From Molossus alvarezi (Eukaryota; Chordata; Mammalia; Chiroptera; Molossidae): 64,000 bases of DNA. Below, in pieces: positions 24,296-35,171 of this stretch (position 1 is the stretch's first letter; each line of letters opens with the position of its first letter). Under the pieces are notes generated by a model. It saw only the letters and a program-made list of their open reading frames with translations, did not search any database and was not told where the DNA came from. The stretch spans positions 30,755,501 to 30,819,500 of the forward strand of contig CM073887.1 in assembly GCA_037176705.1 (NCBI GenBank). Reading direction: 5' to 3'. The position numbers and the translations under genes are program-made.

Positions 24296-24460
24296 AGTAA
24301 TGCTTCTCAATCTTTGGGTACATAAAAATCTCATCAAAATGCAGATTCCCAAACTCTATCCGAAAATGTTGGCCCAGTAAACCTGGAATTAGCCTAATAA
24401 TCTGAATTTTTTTAAAGCTCCCCAAGTAGTACTGATGATATTGGACGATATTTGAGTAAA
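24296..24460 (+). repeat. MER5-like hAT (Charlie) MITE fragment
   Basis: The order 'GTAATGCTTCTCAATCTTTG', 'AAATCTCATCAAAATGCAGA', 'TTCCCAAACTCTATCCG', 'AATAATCTGAATTTTTTTAA' and 'CTCCCCAAGTAGTACTGATG' follows the MER5A/B consensus (TTCTCAAACTTT...AATCACCTGG...CAGATT...TCTGATTCAG...AAGTTCCCAGGTGATGCTGATG). The inverted ends have decayed. Confidence 0.65.
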
Positions 24461-25397
24461 GTTGACTTAGAAAATTATCATTGAAAGTATTAAAGATAAG
24501 CATTGTATATAGGTAAAAGTGGCTTTATATTTACTGAACAAACATCAAATAACGTGCATTACTGTTTCACTTTTTTAATAAGCATAACTGTCTCTCTTGC
24601 AACAAAAACACAAATATAATAGATTTATTAATAAATTTGTTAATTTGATTAATGTGTTAGGGTATCTAATGAGGTTGGTTGATCAAACTAAAATAATGAT
24701 TTTCATGTGTCTTTGTTCATGTATTTGGGTACTTCCAACCTTCTGGGTAACTGTGGTAGCACCCCAATGAGAGAAACACAACAAAAATTTTTCAACAAAC
24801 CTTATTAATAGAGAACATATTTATACACATTTATTACTAAGTGGTCTCTTGCCTACTATCTGAATTCACAGGATGTAAAATAAATTTAAATGAGAAAGTA
24901 TTCTTCCCGGTTTTATTCTGTGAATTCAGAATTAGAATGAAAAGAAATACAGAACTAAGAATAAAAATTTCAAACACTCTCAACTTGAACTACAATATGT
25001 ATCTGATATCATTCTTTTTTTTTTAAATTCATTTCTTTGAAAGGAGGAGCCTATCATTCCCAGTAAGGACAATACAAAATGGTATTTTGCTTTCAGTTGT
25101 TCTTTGCTGCCCTTCACTGTAATTCCAGTGTCTCTCTAACCTTCCCCTTTTATTTCTCTTCCATATTTTTTCCTCTTACTGAGAACGAGTCAAATTGAGG
25201 AAGACAGTCGGAATTAATTGGCTCTGTGAAAATCACACCAACCACACAGTAATGTACGGAGATTCTGACTGACAGCATCCTTCAATCAAGGGCAGGACTT
25301 CCCTGTACACCTTTGACCTCATTCTGCTGACAGTCTGCTCTTGTCAGTCAGGATTCCTGGATCCAGAACAGAGAGTAAAATATTAAAAATACATTCA
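24461..25397. other. No recognised gene or repeat
   Basis: A+T-rich up to 25050, more balanced after that; nothing nameable. Confidence 0.5.
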
Positions 25398-25610
25398 GTC
25401 CAGCCAGTGTGGCTCAGTGGTTGAGCACTGACCCATGCACCAAGAGGTCTCCGGTTCACTTCCCGGTCAGGGCCCACGCCCAGGTTGTGGGCTTGATCCT
25501 CAGTAGGGGGCATGCAGGAGGCAGCCAATCGATGTTCTCTCTCATCTGTGCCTCTGTTTCTCTCTCCCTCTCCCTTCCTCTCTCTCTAAAATCAATAAAG
25601 AAAAAAAAAT
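25398..25610 (+). mobile_element. Ves SINE
   Basis: Box A 'TGGCTCAGTGG', the 'CACCAAGAGGTC' loop, box B 'GGTTCACTTCCCGG', 'GGGGGCATGCAGGAGGCAGC' and the terminal 'AAAATCAATAAAGA' are all present. Both-strand ORFs over the copy are shadows. Confidence 0.93.
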
Positions 25611-26559
25611 TTTTTTAAGTGTCTTTTCCCACTTCCTTAAATTCTAAAGCTATTTCAACACTGACTCACATGTCTTTTCACATTTTCTATTAAATTCTAA
25701 ACATCAAAGTCCCAGAAGCAGCAGTTTCACATTATTGGCTAAGACTGGCCAAGGCTACACATTTTCATTGTATGTTATTTCTGTTTTCTCAGTCTCTAGG
25801 TCATCATTTTAATCCTAATTTTTAATCCGCATTTATGATACACATTATTTCTACATTTGAAATATATACTAAGTGGAATTACACTCCCAAGAGTTGATAA
25901 TAGAGAACTGATGCAATAAGAATTAAAATATATTAAAATGAAAAAAATATGCACATAGACTTGTAATATTAAAAACTAAGAAATACGGCTCTACGAATTT
26001 CACAATAATGTATCCTAGATGAGGTTTTGAATAAAAACATACTGAAATCAAAGTAAACACAACTTTAACAGTCTGAAGACACCATAGTTGATAACTGGGT
26101 GAAGCCCTGGGACGGCAGGGCTCCAGGTCTGAAAGGGGCAGCAACGAACAGTTGTCAAGACAAAAGTACCTACTCGTGAGGAGGAGAAAAGCAAATAAAA
26201 GCCAGGGACAATGTCTGAACTGAGAACTACTCAGGAAAATAAGGTTTAAAAAAATGAACATCTTCCTAGGTCTACAACTCAGTGGTTGCTGGTAGATAGG
26301 AATGTAGTCTGAGCATATATTAGAGCATATATTGATATATTAGAGAGACAGAGGAAGACTGGTCTCCCACATCTCAATATCTCCATAGGAAAGAAAATCT
26401 AACCTGCCAGTATAACCCGGCTCTGCAAATATTCGATTTTATAGAATATCAAAGAAAACAATTGACATAATTTTCTGTGTCAAAGTTGACACAACAAGGA
26501 AAGGATAAGCAGAGACATAAAAAGAACAGTAAAATACAGAAAGAACATAAAGATTAAAA
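25611..26559. other. No recognised gene; possible old repeat
   Basis: The segment 26070-26420 is more GC-balanced and could be the 5' UTR of the old half-L1 suspected just downstream, but the match is too weak to call. The minus-strand 112-codon ORF at 25923-26261 has no motif. Confidence 0.4.
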
Positions 26560-27050
26560 TTAAAAGCACATGAGAAAAAATAATATTATTAAAAAGCACC
26601 CAACCAACTGAATAATCGGGATTTTAATTAGCTAAAGATATGTAAATAACATCACATCCTCAAAAGATGTTAAAATAAACCAAAGAGGGGGACACCTGCA
26701 GTAATGTCAACATTAAAAATTAAAAAAGGAAGAAATACACAGGTAGGGGAAAAAAGAATAAACCAAAGAAAAATAGAATAAATCTGGAAAATTTAAAAGA
26801 TATGGATACCTGATTGAGAGATGGCAAAATATATTGCATAGAGTTTACAGGAGGAAAGATTAGAGCAAATAATAGACATGATTAATGAGTAAGAATATTC
26901 AGAATTTTAAAAACATGCAACTTCAAAGTAAAAATGCACAGACACTGTGAAGCAGCATATTTAAAAATATAACCTCATAATAATGAATCTACAGAATATC
27001 AAGAACAATGGAAATCTTAAAAAACAGTGTAACAATAATTTCCAAAATGT
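26560..27050 (+). repeat. Possible old HAL1/L1 ORF1-region remnant
   Basis: Fragments such as 'GATTGAGAGATGGCAAAATA', 'GTTTACAGGAGGAAAGATTA', 'AAAATGCACAGACACTGTG' and 'CAAGAACAATGGAAATCTTA' resemble the ORF1 region of old half-L1 elements. Frames are broken throughout. The alternative is another A-rich old repeat. Confidence 0.4.
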
Positions 27051-27260
27051 TACTTACAAAAAATAGATTTCAACAGTGCTCGGTTTATTAATATTTTTCA
27101 AGGTACTTATTTTACTTGCCAAGCATACAATTTCAGACAAGTTTCAAAAGGAGAATTGAGATTTTTCAATATTCTTGATAAAGAATATACTGATCAGAAA
27201 ACTTCAGAGAAATACATAAACAATCTTAAGTAGAAATAAATTGAATTTAGACATGGATAA

Positions 27261-28018
27261 TGTGATGATTTATGTGTCAACTGGACTGGGCCATGAGCTG
27301 CCCAGTTATTTTGGTTAAATATTCTGAGTGTGTCTGGTGTTTCTGGATGAGATTAGCATTCGAATAGACAGACTGAGTAAAGGATGTTGCCCTCTCAGAT
27401 GCAGATGGGCCTCATCTAATTCACCGAAGGTCTTAAAAAAAATAAGGCAGCCCAGCTGGTGTGGCTCAGTGGTTGAGCATCAACCCATGCACCAAGAGGT
27501 CACTGGTTCAATTCCCGGACAGGGCACATGCCCAGGTTGTGGGCCTGATCCCCAGTGGGGAGCACGCAGGAGGTGGCCAATCGATGGTCTATCTCATCAA
27601 TGTTCCCATCTCTTTCTCCCTCTCTCTTCCTCTGTCTGTCTAATATATCAACAAAGAAAAATAAAAAATGAGGCAGCGTAGGGGAGAATTTGTTCTCTCT
27701 GCCTGACTGTCTTTAAACTAGAAAATCAGTCTTCTAACTTCACACTTGAACTCAGACTGGGACTACTTGTATACCAACTGCTCTCCTGGGTCTCTGGCTT
27801 CCTGACTAAAACTTTGGGATGTCTCAGCTTTCATAATCATGTGAACCAATTCCTTATAATAAATCTCTTCAGTTAGACAGATAGTAAGATAATTAGATAA
27901 GAGATAGATGGAAAGATATAAATATAAATACTTAGATAGATGGATAAACAGATGGTAGGTGAACAGATGATAGATAAGCAAAAGGAGAACCCTATGCTGG
28001 AGAACCCAGATTAATATA
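27261..28018 (+). repeat. Left LTR of the endogenous retrovirus
   Basis: Starts with TG at 27261 ('CAACTGGACTGGGCCATGAG' follows) and includes 'TTCTGGATGAGATTAGCATT', 'AGATGGGCCTCATCTAATTC', 'CTGCCTGACTGTCTTTAAAC', 'CTTATAATAAATCTCTTCAG' (polyadenylation signal near 27858) and an end near 'TGGAGAACCCAGATTAATAT'. A degenerate GATA-type tract occupies 27875-27985. A Ves SINE (27437-27677) is inserted within it, leaving about 530 bp of LTR. Confidence 0.75.
27437..27677 (+). mobile_element. Ves SINE inserted in the retroviral LTR
   Basis: The body 27452-27662 is flanked by AAAAAATAAGGCAGC (27437-27451) and AAAAAATGAGGCAGC (27663-27677), one mismatch in 15. Insertion inside the LTR shows the SINE is younger than the provirus. 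Confidence 0.93.
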
Positions 28019-29900
28019 TATTTTGATACCAAAAGTAGTTCTAGAGGAACAGAATTTTTATGATGAGTTTTCTCAGTTGTTTCTGAAATTGGCTCTACAA
28101 TGTAATTCCATCTAAAGAAGCTAATGTCTATATTCCTGGGGTTAAAGGGAACATTCATATTCCATGGCAACAGACATATGCAAAATAGCTCCATTGGATA
28201 CTCCTAATCAATCACTTATAGAAAGCAAGGGGCTGGGTAACTATGAATATAATACTTTCAAAGGTTTCAGAAAACTAACAAATATAATGAGGTTGACTGG
28301 TTACTCCTCAAGTCTTTGGAAAAAGTGGTTAAAAATAAAAAAGACATGATCTCAGAGATTCAAATTTCCAGCTCAAGTGCTACATAACTGAATGAACACT
28401 TCTATGTGCCCTGAAGGAGACCCTCATCTCTTATAGCTGCAAGGATGAGACCACTAAACATGAAATGTAGAATTTCATCCTGTGACTGGCTAAATTACAA
28501 GGCAAGTTGAACTCCTACCTGTGCAGTGTTTGCTGTTAAAAATAAGGGCATTGACTGGGAAAGAAGGTGATTCTGTATGTTAGGATGGCCATGTGGGAAG
28601 ATCCTGATGAAAATGGGACATGAAACCCTAAATTCTACTGTCTACCTTGTCAATGCCTCCCCACCCCAATGGAAGCAGCCTCCCCACTCACCGTGGTATC
28701 AGCACTTGCACCTCCTCTTGAGGGATGAACCTGGCACTGCCCGAGGAAACTGTAATGGCCTCCCTTGAGATGGTTGCCATGGAAGACAAGGTTGATGCTT
28801 CTCACAACCCACCTTTCACACCACGCTTTGGTTCCAGACCTACAACTAGACTGAAACTTCAACAGGCCTCTGCAGGTTAGGTACAAAACACAACCCCTGA
28901 AGAGGTATGCTAGACTGCAACCGAACTATTTACGTTTTCTAATTTACACAGAATTCCAGAGAATATAGGTGGGAATGAATACTAAGGGTGTGGGATAATA
29001 ATAAAAAGAACATAAAATCAGATCAGGCCAAAGTTATTGATATGGACGCACTAAGAGTGGATTCTGTGTTGGTGTTGGAGCTCAGAGCGTGAGAAAAGTC
29101 GCTGCCAGTTTGTTTAGATGGGTGACAGACGTGGAATGGAAGGTGGTCACCACAACAGACCAGAGCTCTGGGCCTGCCTGGCTTTAATGGAGAGGAGGGA
29201 ATTCAAAAGTCTGCGGAGATTGGAATGTTTGAGTGGATTTATTATTTCAGACTTGTTATTCCACACTGGGAGGTTCCAGAAGTCATGCTTTTTACTACCT
29301 CTGTGAGAAAAATGATTTGTGAGGGGACTCCCTGCATCATTGAAGAGTTCTATAATGACTCTTCTTTGTGACCGGACCCCACACTGTGAGCTGCAGTCTG
29401 TGAACTGGGGAACCTAAATGCAGTCACAGTAACGGAATCCTCAAGTAGCAGAGGCCAAGTGACAGCACTCAATGGCCAAAAGCAAGGTGGGTGTGGTTAG
29501 GGAGAGCAGAGTCAAAGAAACAACCAAAGTAGCCAACTCACACAGACCTAGGCCATTGGCCACCTGATCCTGATGATCCTAGAGTGAAATATAGGAAGCG
29601 TATGAAGTTCTTAATTGATCTGTATAAGCAGAAAAGTTCTAAGTCAAGCGAACTAAAGCTTAACCTGAATCATAAAAACAGAGTCACAGCCTCTCAATCA
29701 ATTCCCAGACTTGAGCCATTGCAGACTCAGAATCCCTTGAATAAATGGGAGGCTGGGTCCTTTGAAAAAAGACTCTGGTACACTGACAAACCTTTAAACT
29801 GTTAATATTTCTCCCAGTTTGCCCTAAAGGGATCTATATAGCCTTTTACCAAAGTGACTGTGCATTTAAGAAAAGGAAGTAAGTTGCCTTTCCAGAAACT
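28019..29900 (+). pseudogene. Degraded retroviral leader and gag-like region
   Basis: By position this is the leader and gag part of the provirus. The sequence has stops and shifts in all frames. Short open segments at 28577-28768 and 29584-29805 (proline/tryptophan- and lysine-rich respectively) are compatible with gag remnants, but no zinc-knuckle motif can be recognised. The assignment rests on order between the LTR and pol. Confidence 0.45.
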
Positions 29901-30075
29901 ACTGGACACCATCTATGAACTGTCACTAATTCCTAGAGACCCAAAACATCACTGTGACTCACTAGAGCATGGATTTATAGAGGTCAGATGAGCAATGAGG
30001 TTTCACCTCAGGTCCATCTCACAGTAGACTCCGTGGTTCCCCCAAACCATCTTATGGTATTTCTTCAATTCCAGA

Positions 30076-31560
30076 ATGCATAATTGGAGTAGATATACTC
30101 AGCTGCTGGGAAAGCCTGGACCTTTGAGAGGAGAGCAGTTATGGGAGGAGAGGCCCAGTGGAGACACTAAAGGTGACTCGACCTGGGAAAATAGTAAACC
30201 AAAAGTGACGCTGCATTTCTGGAGTGATCGCCGAGACGAGTGGCACAATCAAGGACTTGAAATGAGCAGAGGTGGTGATTCCACAACATCCCCATTCAAT
30301 CCGCCTATCTGGCCTGGGCTCAAGACAGATGGTTGTTGAAGACGGACAGTGGATTACTGTAGGCTTAACTGAGTGATGACTCCAATTGCAGCAGCTGTAC
30401 CAGATGTGGTTTAATTTCTTGAGCAAATTAATACATCCCCTGGTACCTGGTATTCAGCTGTATAGCAAATGCATTTCTTAATACTTGTTAGTCGAGATCA
30501 CCAGAAACAGATTACTTTCAGCTGGCAAGGCCAGCACTAGCCCATCTCAGTAATATGTACACTTTCCAGTCTTGTGTTATAATTTAGTTCACGGAAGTAT
30601 TTATTATTTTCTCTTCCACCAGATACTACACCGTTCCATTACATTGATGTCATTGTGCTTATTACATCTAGTGAGCAAGAAATAGCAAGTATCTCACACT
30701 TATTGATAAGATATTTGCATGTCACAGGGTAGAAAATAAGACAAAAATCTAGGGGCCAATAACTCAGTAAAATGTCTAGGGTATCAAGTGGTGTGGGGCA
30801 TGTCAAGATATATCTTCTAAGCTGAAGAATAAGTTGTTGCATCTGGTCTCTCCTACCACCAAAGAAGTGGCATGATGCTGAGAGGGTCTCTTTGGATTTT
30901 GGAAGTGATATGTTCCTCATTTGGGTGTGTTACTTAATTCCATTTACCCGGTTCCCAGAGAAGCTGCTAACTTTGAGTGAGACCCAGAACAAGAGAAGGC
31001 TCTGCAACAGGTCCACGCTGCTGTGCAAGCTGTTTTGCCAGTTGAGCAGGAGATCCAAAGATGTTTGATGTGTGAGAGGCAGCTGGGGATGCTGTGTGGA
31101 GCCTTTGACAGGCTCCTATAGCTGAATCACAGCCAAGGCCCTTAGGATTTTGGAGCAAAGCACTGCCATTCTCCAGAAATAATGACTCTGTTTTTTGAGA
31201 AATAGCTCCTGCTCTGCTACTGGGCCTTCGTAGAGACTGAATGCTGAACCATGGGCCACCAAGTTACCACGCGATTTTAGCTGCCCATCATGAACTCCTA
31301 CTCACCATCCCATTAAGTTAAGTATGCACAGCAACACTCCATCATTAAATGGAAATGGTTTATATGTGATTGGTTCCAAGCAGGCCACGAAAGCTAAAGT
31401 AACTAATATAAAAAAGTGGCCCAAATGCCTGTAGTGGCTACTCCTGCTACACTACCTTCTCTCCCCAAGTCTGCAGCTATGGCCGCAGGGAGATCTGCCT
31501 AGGATCAGGGGACTGAGGAAGCAAAGACTCAGGCACCACCTGACAGTGGACAGCTATTGT
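30076..31560 (+). pseudogene. Degraded retroviral pol, reverse-transcriptase-like part
   Basis: The frame open at 30076-30339 ends in a segment (about 30285-30335) resembling the conserved proline-rich opening of retroviral reverse transcriptase, where a Ser-Pro-Phe-Asn-x-Pro-Ile-Trp-Pro pattern is visible. A stop follows at once. Downstream text in other frames (30360-31000) continues to resemble polymerase and its C-terminal extension, with many frame changes. The active-site motif is not intact. No function remains. Confidence 0.65.
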
Positions 31561-31924
31561 TAACTGTAGCCCCTTCCTGAGACATCTCTAAAGTACTGTG
31601 GTGAAGAGAACTCCCCACAGTCGGCAGAACTCTGAGCAGCATGTCTCATTAGTCACTTTACTGCAAAAGAGAAATGTGAAGGAAAAATGGCCAGACATGA
31701 TTATACACCGATTCATGGGTTATGACCAATGATTTGGCTGGATAATCAGGGATTTTGAAGGAATAATGTTTGGAAAATGGGTGATAAGGAAATTTGAATA
31801 AGAGCTTTGTGGATATATTTCTCTAAATGGATAAAAAGCATAAAAATATTTGTGTCCCACGTGAAAGCTCACTAAAGGGTAACCTCACCTAAGGGGGATT
31901 TCAACAATAACAAAAGATAGAATT

Positions 31925-32300
31925 ATGCATTCTGTGGATGTCAGGCAGCAACTCTCCCCAGCAACCCCTGGCATTGCCCAACGGCTACATGAACAGAGTG
32001 GCCAAGGTGGTAGAGATGGCAGTTATGCACAGGCTCAGCAACATGGACTCATCAAGGCTAATCTGGCTATGGCTGCTGCTGAGTGCTCAATCTGCCAGAG
32101 GCACCAACCAACACTGAGTCTCAATATGGCATCATTTCCAGGGTTGATCAGCCAGCTACCTGGGGGCAGGTTGATTACATTGGATTGCTTCCATTGTGGA
32201 GAGGCAGCCTTTTGTTCTTACTGAATAGACACTTACTTACTCTGTATATGGATTTGCCTTCCCTACACACAATATTCTGCCAGAGCTACTGTATATGAAC
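31925..32300 (+). pseudogene. Degraded retroviral integrase-like fragment
   Basis: The frame open at 31925-32224 (99 codons) has the spacing of an integrase N-terminal zinc-binding region: a histidine near residue 23, a histidine near 40 and a Cys-x2-Cys pair near residues 55-58. The frame then shifts: the start of the catalytic core, including a Val-Asp-Tyr-Ile segment, continues in the overlapping frame 32083-32298. Core acidic residues beyond that are lost. Confidence 0.7.
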
Positions 32301-32804
32301 ATACAAAACACACAACATTGCTTCTGATGCAGGAACCCACTTTATAGTAAAGGAAATACAGCAATAGGCCCATGATCATGGGATCCACTCATCTTATCAT
32401 GGTCCCCACTGCAAATACTATTTATAACCACATAACCAGTTGCAAAAATGGAGACTATAATTGTTATGAGGATGTCCTCCACATTTTGTTATGAATATAT
32501 TTGTGTGCATATTTCTTTGTTTTCTTCCCTTTTTTATTCCTTCACCATGTAACATAAAATATATTGACTTTACATTATAACATTTAAATATTGGTAATTT
32601 TACACCATAGTATTTAAGTTATGGAGTACCAAGAAGAAGAGACAATATGATTCAAGGTCTTTACTTCTGGGCAACAGAATAGTGTTTTCTATGCAAGATA
32701 GCCTATCATAATAGATAAAACTACAACCTTGTTATTGTTTAATTTGGAGATTAGGTATGGCTTAAGGAAATGTATATTGGTGCCAAATTGACAAGAGATG
32801 TACT

Positions 32805-32876
32805 TGTGATGGCTAATTTCATGCGTCAACTTGACTGGGCCATGGGGTGTTCAGATATATGAGTAAATATAATTCT
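32805..32876 (+). repeat. Truncated right LTR of the endogenous retrovirus
   Basis: Starts TGTGATGGCTAATTTC and contains 'GTCAACTTGACTGGGCCATG', parallel to the left LTR start 27261-27335. The match stops near 32876 at 'ATAATTCTTCT'. The rest of the LTR is deleted or replaced by A+T-rich DNA. Confidence 0.75.
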
Positions 32877-33517
32877 TCTAAAAACAACAATAAAGATTCT
32901 CAATATCACCCCAAAGAAAAAAAATTAATAAAATATTAACATTTTTAAAATTGGTAAGCAGTAAATTGGTCCTTGCTAAAAACTAAAAATGTATTATAAA
33001 ACTATATCAATACAAACTATGTTATTTTTTAAAACATAACCGAATCAGCATAACAATGAGAAAGCCATAAAACAGATTATATCATATATAATAACACTAT
33101 AAATGAAAGAAAAATCTCGATATATGAATATTAAAAACGCAATTTAAAAACATATTAAAAGTCACCTTTTCAATTATAAAATAATATTTGAAACTCACCA
33201 TACACAAACATCTGAAATAAATTCCAGTAATATATTAGAAGTCCGAAGTTATCTGAATGTGACATTTGATTGTAACTGTTGGATTTCTAGTCATTCTTAT
33301 CCATGCAACCCAGGCCTTACTGCAAGCACTTTTGACAATTCAACTGTCATGGTCCTCAAGGTATATGATTTCTATATCTGTTTCTTAGTCTTTGACAATA
33401 ATTGCTTCAGGCCTATTCAAATGAAATTGTTAAAATGATTAGAACCTTATTCTTTGTAACCAACAAAAAAAATAGTTTACAACTTAATCAAAAGTCTCTT
33501 GGACATCATACAGGTTC
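32877..33517. other. No gene; possible very old L1 remnant
   Basis: A+T-rich. The stretch 32985-33110 faintly resembles L1 ORF2, but not enough to annotate. Confidence 0.35.
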
Positions 33518-33785
33518 AAGAATGCAGCTCTGGCTGGTTTGACTCATCAGCTAGAGCATCCGCCTGTGGAGTAATGAGTTGCAGGTTCTATTCCGGTGAA
33601 GGGCACGTACCTCAGTTGCAGTTTGTCCCCAGCCCTGGTCAGGTCGTGTGGGAGGCAGCCACTCAATGTGTCCCTTTCACGTTGATGTTTCTCTCTCTCT
33701 CTCTCACGTCCTCTTTCTCCCTCCCACTCTATCTGAAGATAAATAGAAAAATATCCTTGGGTGAGGATTAAAAAAAAAGAATGCA
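33518..33785 (+). mobile_element. Ves SINE, 'GTGAGGAT' subtype
   Basis: The body 33527-33776 ends 'CCTTGGGTGAGGATTAAAAA' and is flanked by a 9-bp exact duplication AAGAATGCA (33518-33526 and 33777-33785). Box A has drifted ('TTTGACTCATCAGC'). Confidence 0.92.
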
Positions 33786-33815
33786 TAAAATAAGATACTG
33801 AGAGATAAAATTATA

Positions 33816-33941
33816 TACAGGGTGAGGCAATAGTAGGTTTACAATTGTGAGCATGCAAAACAGAGTTTATTCTTGTATTATCATTTACTAATTGTTGTCC
33901 AATTTATAGAAACTGCAAACCTACTTTTGCCTCACCCTGCA
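33816..33941. mobile_element. Mariner-type MITE, 122 bp with terminal inverted repeats
   Basis: The ends are 23-bp inverted repeats with one mismatch: 'CAGGGTGAGGCAATAGTAGG' plus TTT from 33818, and its complement ending at 33939. The left end abuts TA (33816-33817), as expected for mariner/Tc1 target choice; the right side now reads CA, probably a decayed TA. The interior (33841-33916) is non-coding, so mobility depended on a transposase made elsewhere. Confidence 0.88.
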
Positions 33942-35072
33942 TATTCTGATAATTATATCATTATCATCTAATGCCAGAACAAATTGCTCAAAGACTACTA
34001 GTTTCATAAAAATGGCATTACCTATTTGACCAGTTATTTCACGTGCTTGTAATAAAAAGTGTGTTTTTGAAAGTTAGCTTACACACAATGATTAATGCAG
34101 TGAAGAGTAGAGCATTAAAAGTAAATGCCTACTTCTGAAATAGTTTATAGCATTTTTATAAGAATATTCTGGACCTAAGCAATTTTGGCTTCAACAAATG
34201 CTATGATTAAGACTTACCAATAAATATTCAGTCAGTTAAGCAAGGTACTAAATATGTAGGCTCTATTAAAAATGTTGTTTCTAGATTGCTTTCAGTTGCA
34301 TTTCTATTTATGTGATACATAAACTATTCTGGGTCAGGATTTATCTGATTATAACTTATACACACCTAAAAACCTAATAACATTCAATAATAACCCTTAT
34401 CATGAAAAAATGTTAAAATACTATTTTTCTCATAACAAATTCCCAAGACACTTGTATTATTTATTTGTAAATAATATTCTACATTGGGGAATTATATGAC
34501 AAATAAAACCTATTGCAGCACTATTTAAATTATCTTTATGATCAGCCAATTCTTGTATTTAAATTAGTTTGAAAGACCAATTTCTTGAACATAAAACTCT
34601 CCTTCATTTTAATAATGTTTTAGAAGATATATTTTAAATTTTAGAGAAAAAAAAATCAAATTGCTCTGGTTAATAGGCAATTATTAAAAAATAAACAGGA
34701 AAACAAGGAGTGTAGGGAACAGTTTCAACAGTCACACAGCCAGGCCTGAGTACAATGATAAAGTTGATCACTCACAGTTTAGGAAAGTAGTAATAGTCTA
34801 AGATTCTACATTTTTACTGGGGACTCTATCTTAGGTCTACTGTGTTGCTTTAGCTATGATTCTACTGTATCATGCCTTTTCCTGACAGTCTTCTCTTTTG
34901 TTCTCTCTGTTTTGCTTCCACACATTGCTTTTATTTATAATCTAAGATTTTATTGTATTCAAGATCCCAAAATGAGATGATCTAATTGGATCAAAATTTC
35001 AGTAATACGTAAACTTCAGGACAGAGCTTCTAGGCCAGGTGTCTTACAAATGTCTCCCAGTGGGTGAACTGC
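33942..35072. other. No recognised gene or repeat
   Basis: A+T-rich unique-looking sequence; nothing nameable. Confidence 0.5.
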
Positions 35073-35171
35073 TGATCTTCACAGTAATGTCATGGGTTGT
35101 GATCTTCCCAGTGATGTCATGGATTGTGATCTTCCCAGTGATGTCATGGGTTGTGATCTTCCCAGTGATGG
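35073..35171. repeat. 27-bp tandem repeat, 3.7 copies
   Basis: Units start at 35073, 35100, 35127 and 35154. The core is 'TGATCTTCCCAGTGATGTCA' followed by 'TGGRTTG'. Units 2 and 3 differ at one base, unit 1 at two or three, and unit 4 is cut after about 18 bases. It is a small minisatellite. Confidence 0.95.

Larger units (their letters stand above)
27261..32876 (+). mobile_element. Decayed endogenous retrovirus (provirus remnant)
   Basis: Two copies of the same LTR start in direct orientation, TGTGATGATTTATGTGTCAA at 27261 and TGTGATGGCTAATTTCATGC at 32805, about 5.5 kb apart. Between them lie degraded gag-pol-like sequences in the order expected for a plus-strand provirus: gag-like region, reverse-transcriptase-like region about 30.3-31 kb, integrase-like region about 31.9-32.3 kb. 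No reading frame spans more than about 100 codons, and env and most of the right LTR are missing. The element cannot code for anything. Class was not assigned from sequence alone. Confidence 0.75.

Noticed and set aside
31925..32224. 99-codon integrase-like ORF as a possible domesticated gene
   Set aside because: It covers only part of one domain, shifts frame before the catalytic core and lies in a provirus broken everywhere else.
35073..35171. CRISPR-like direct repeats
   Set aside because: The units are contiguous with no spacers, and this is a mammalian genome; it is a minisatellite.
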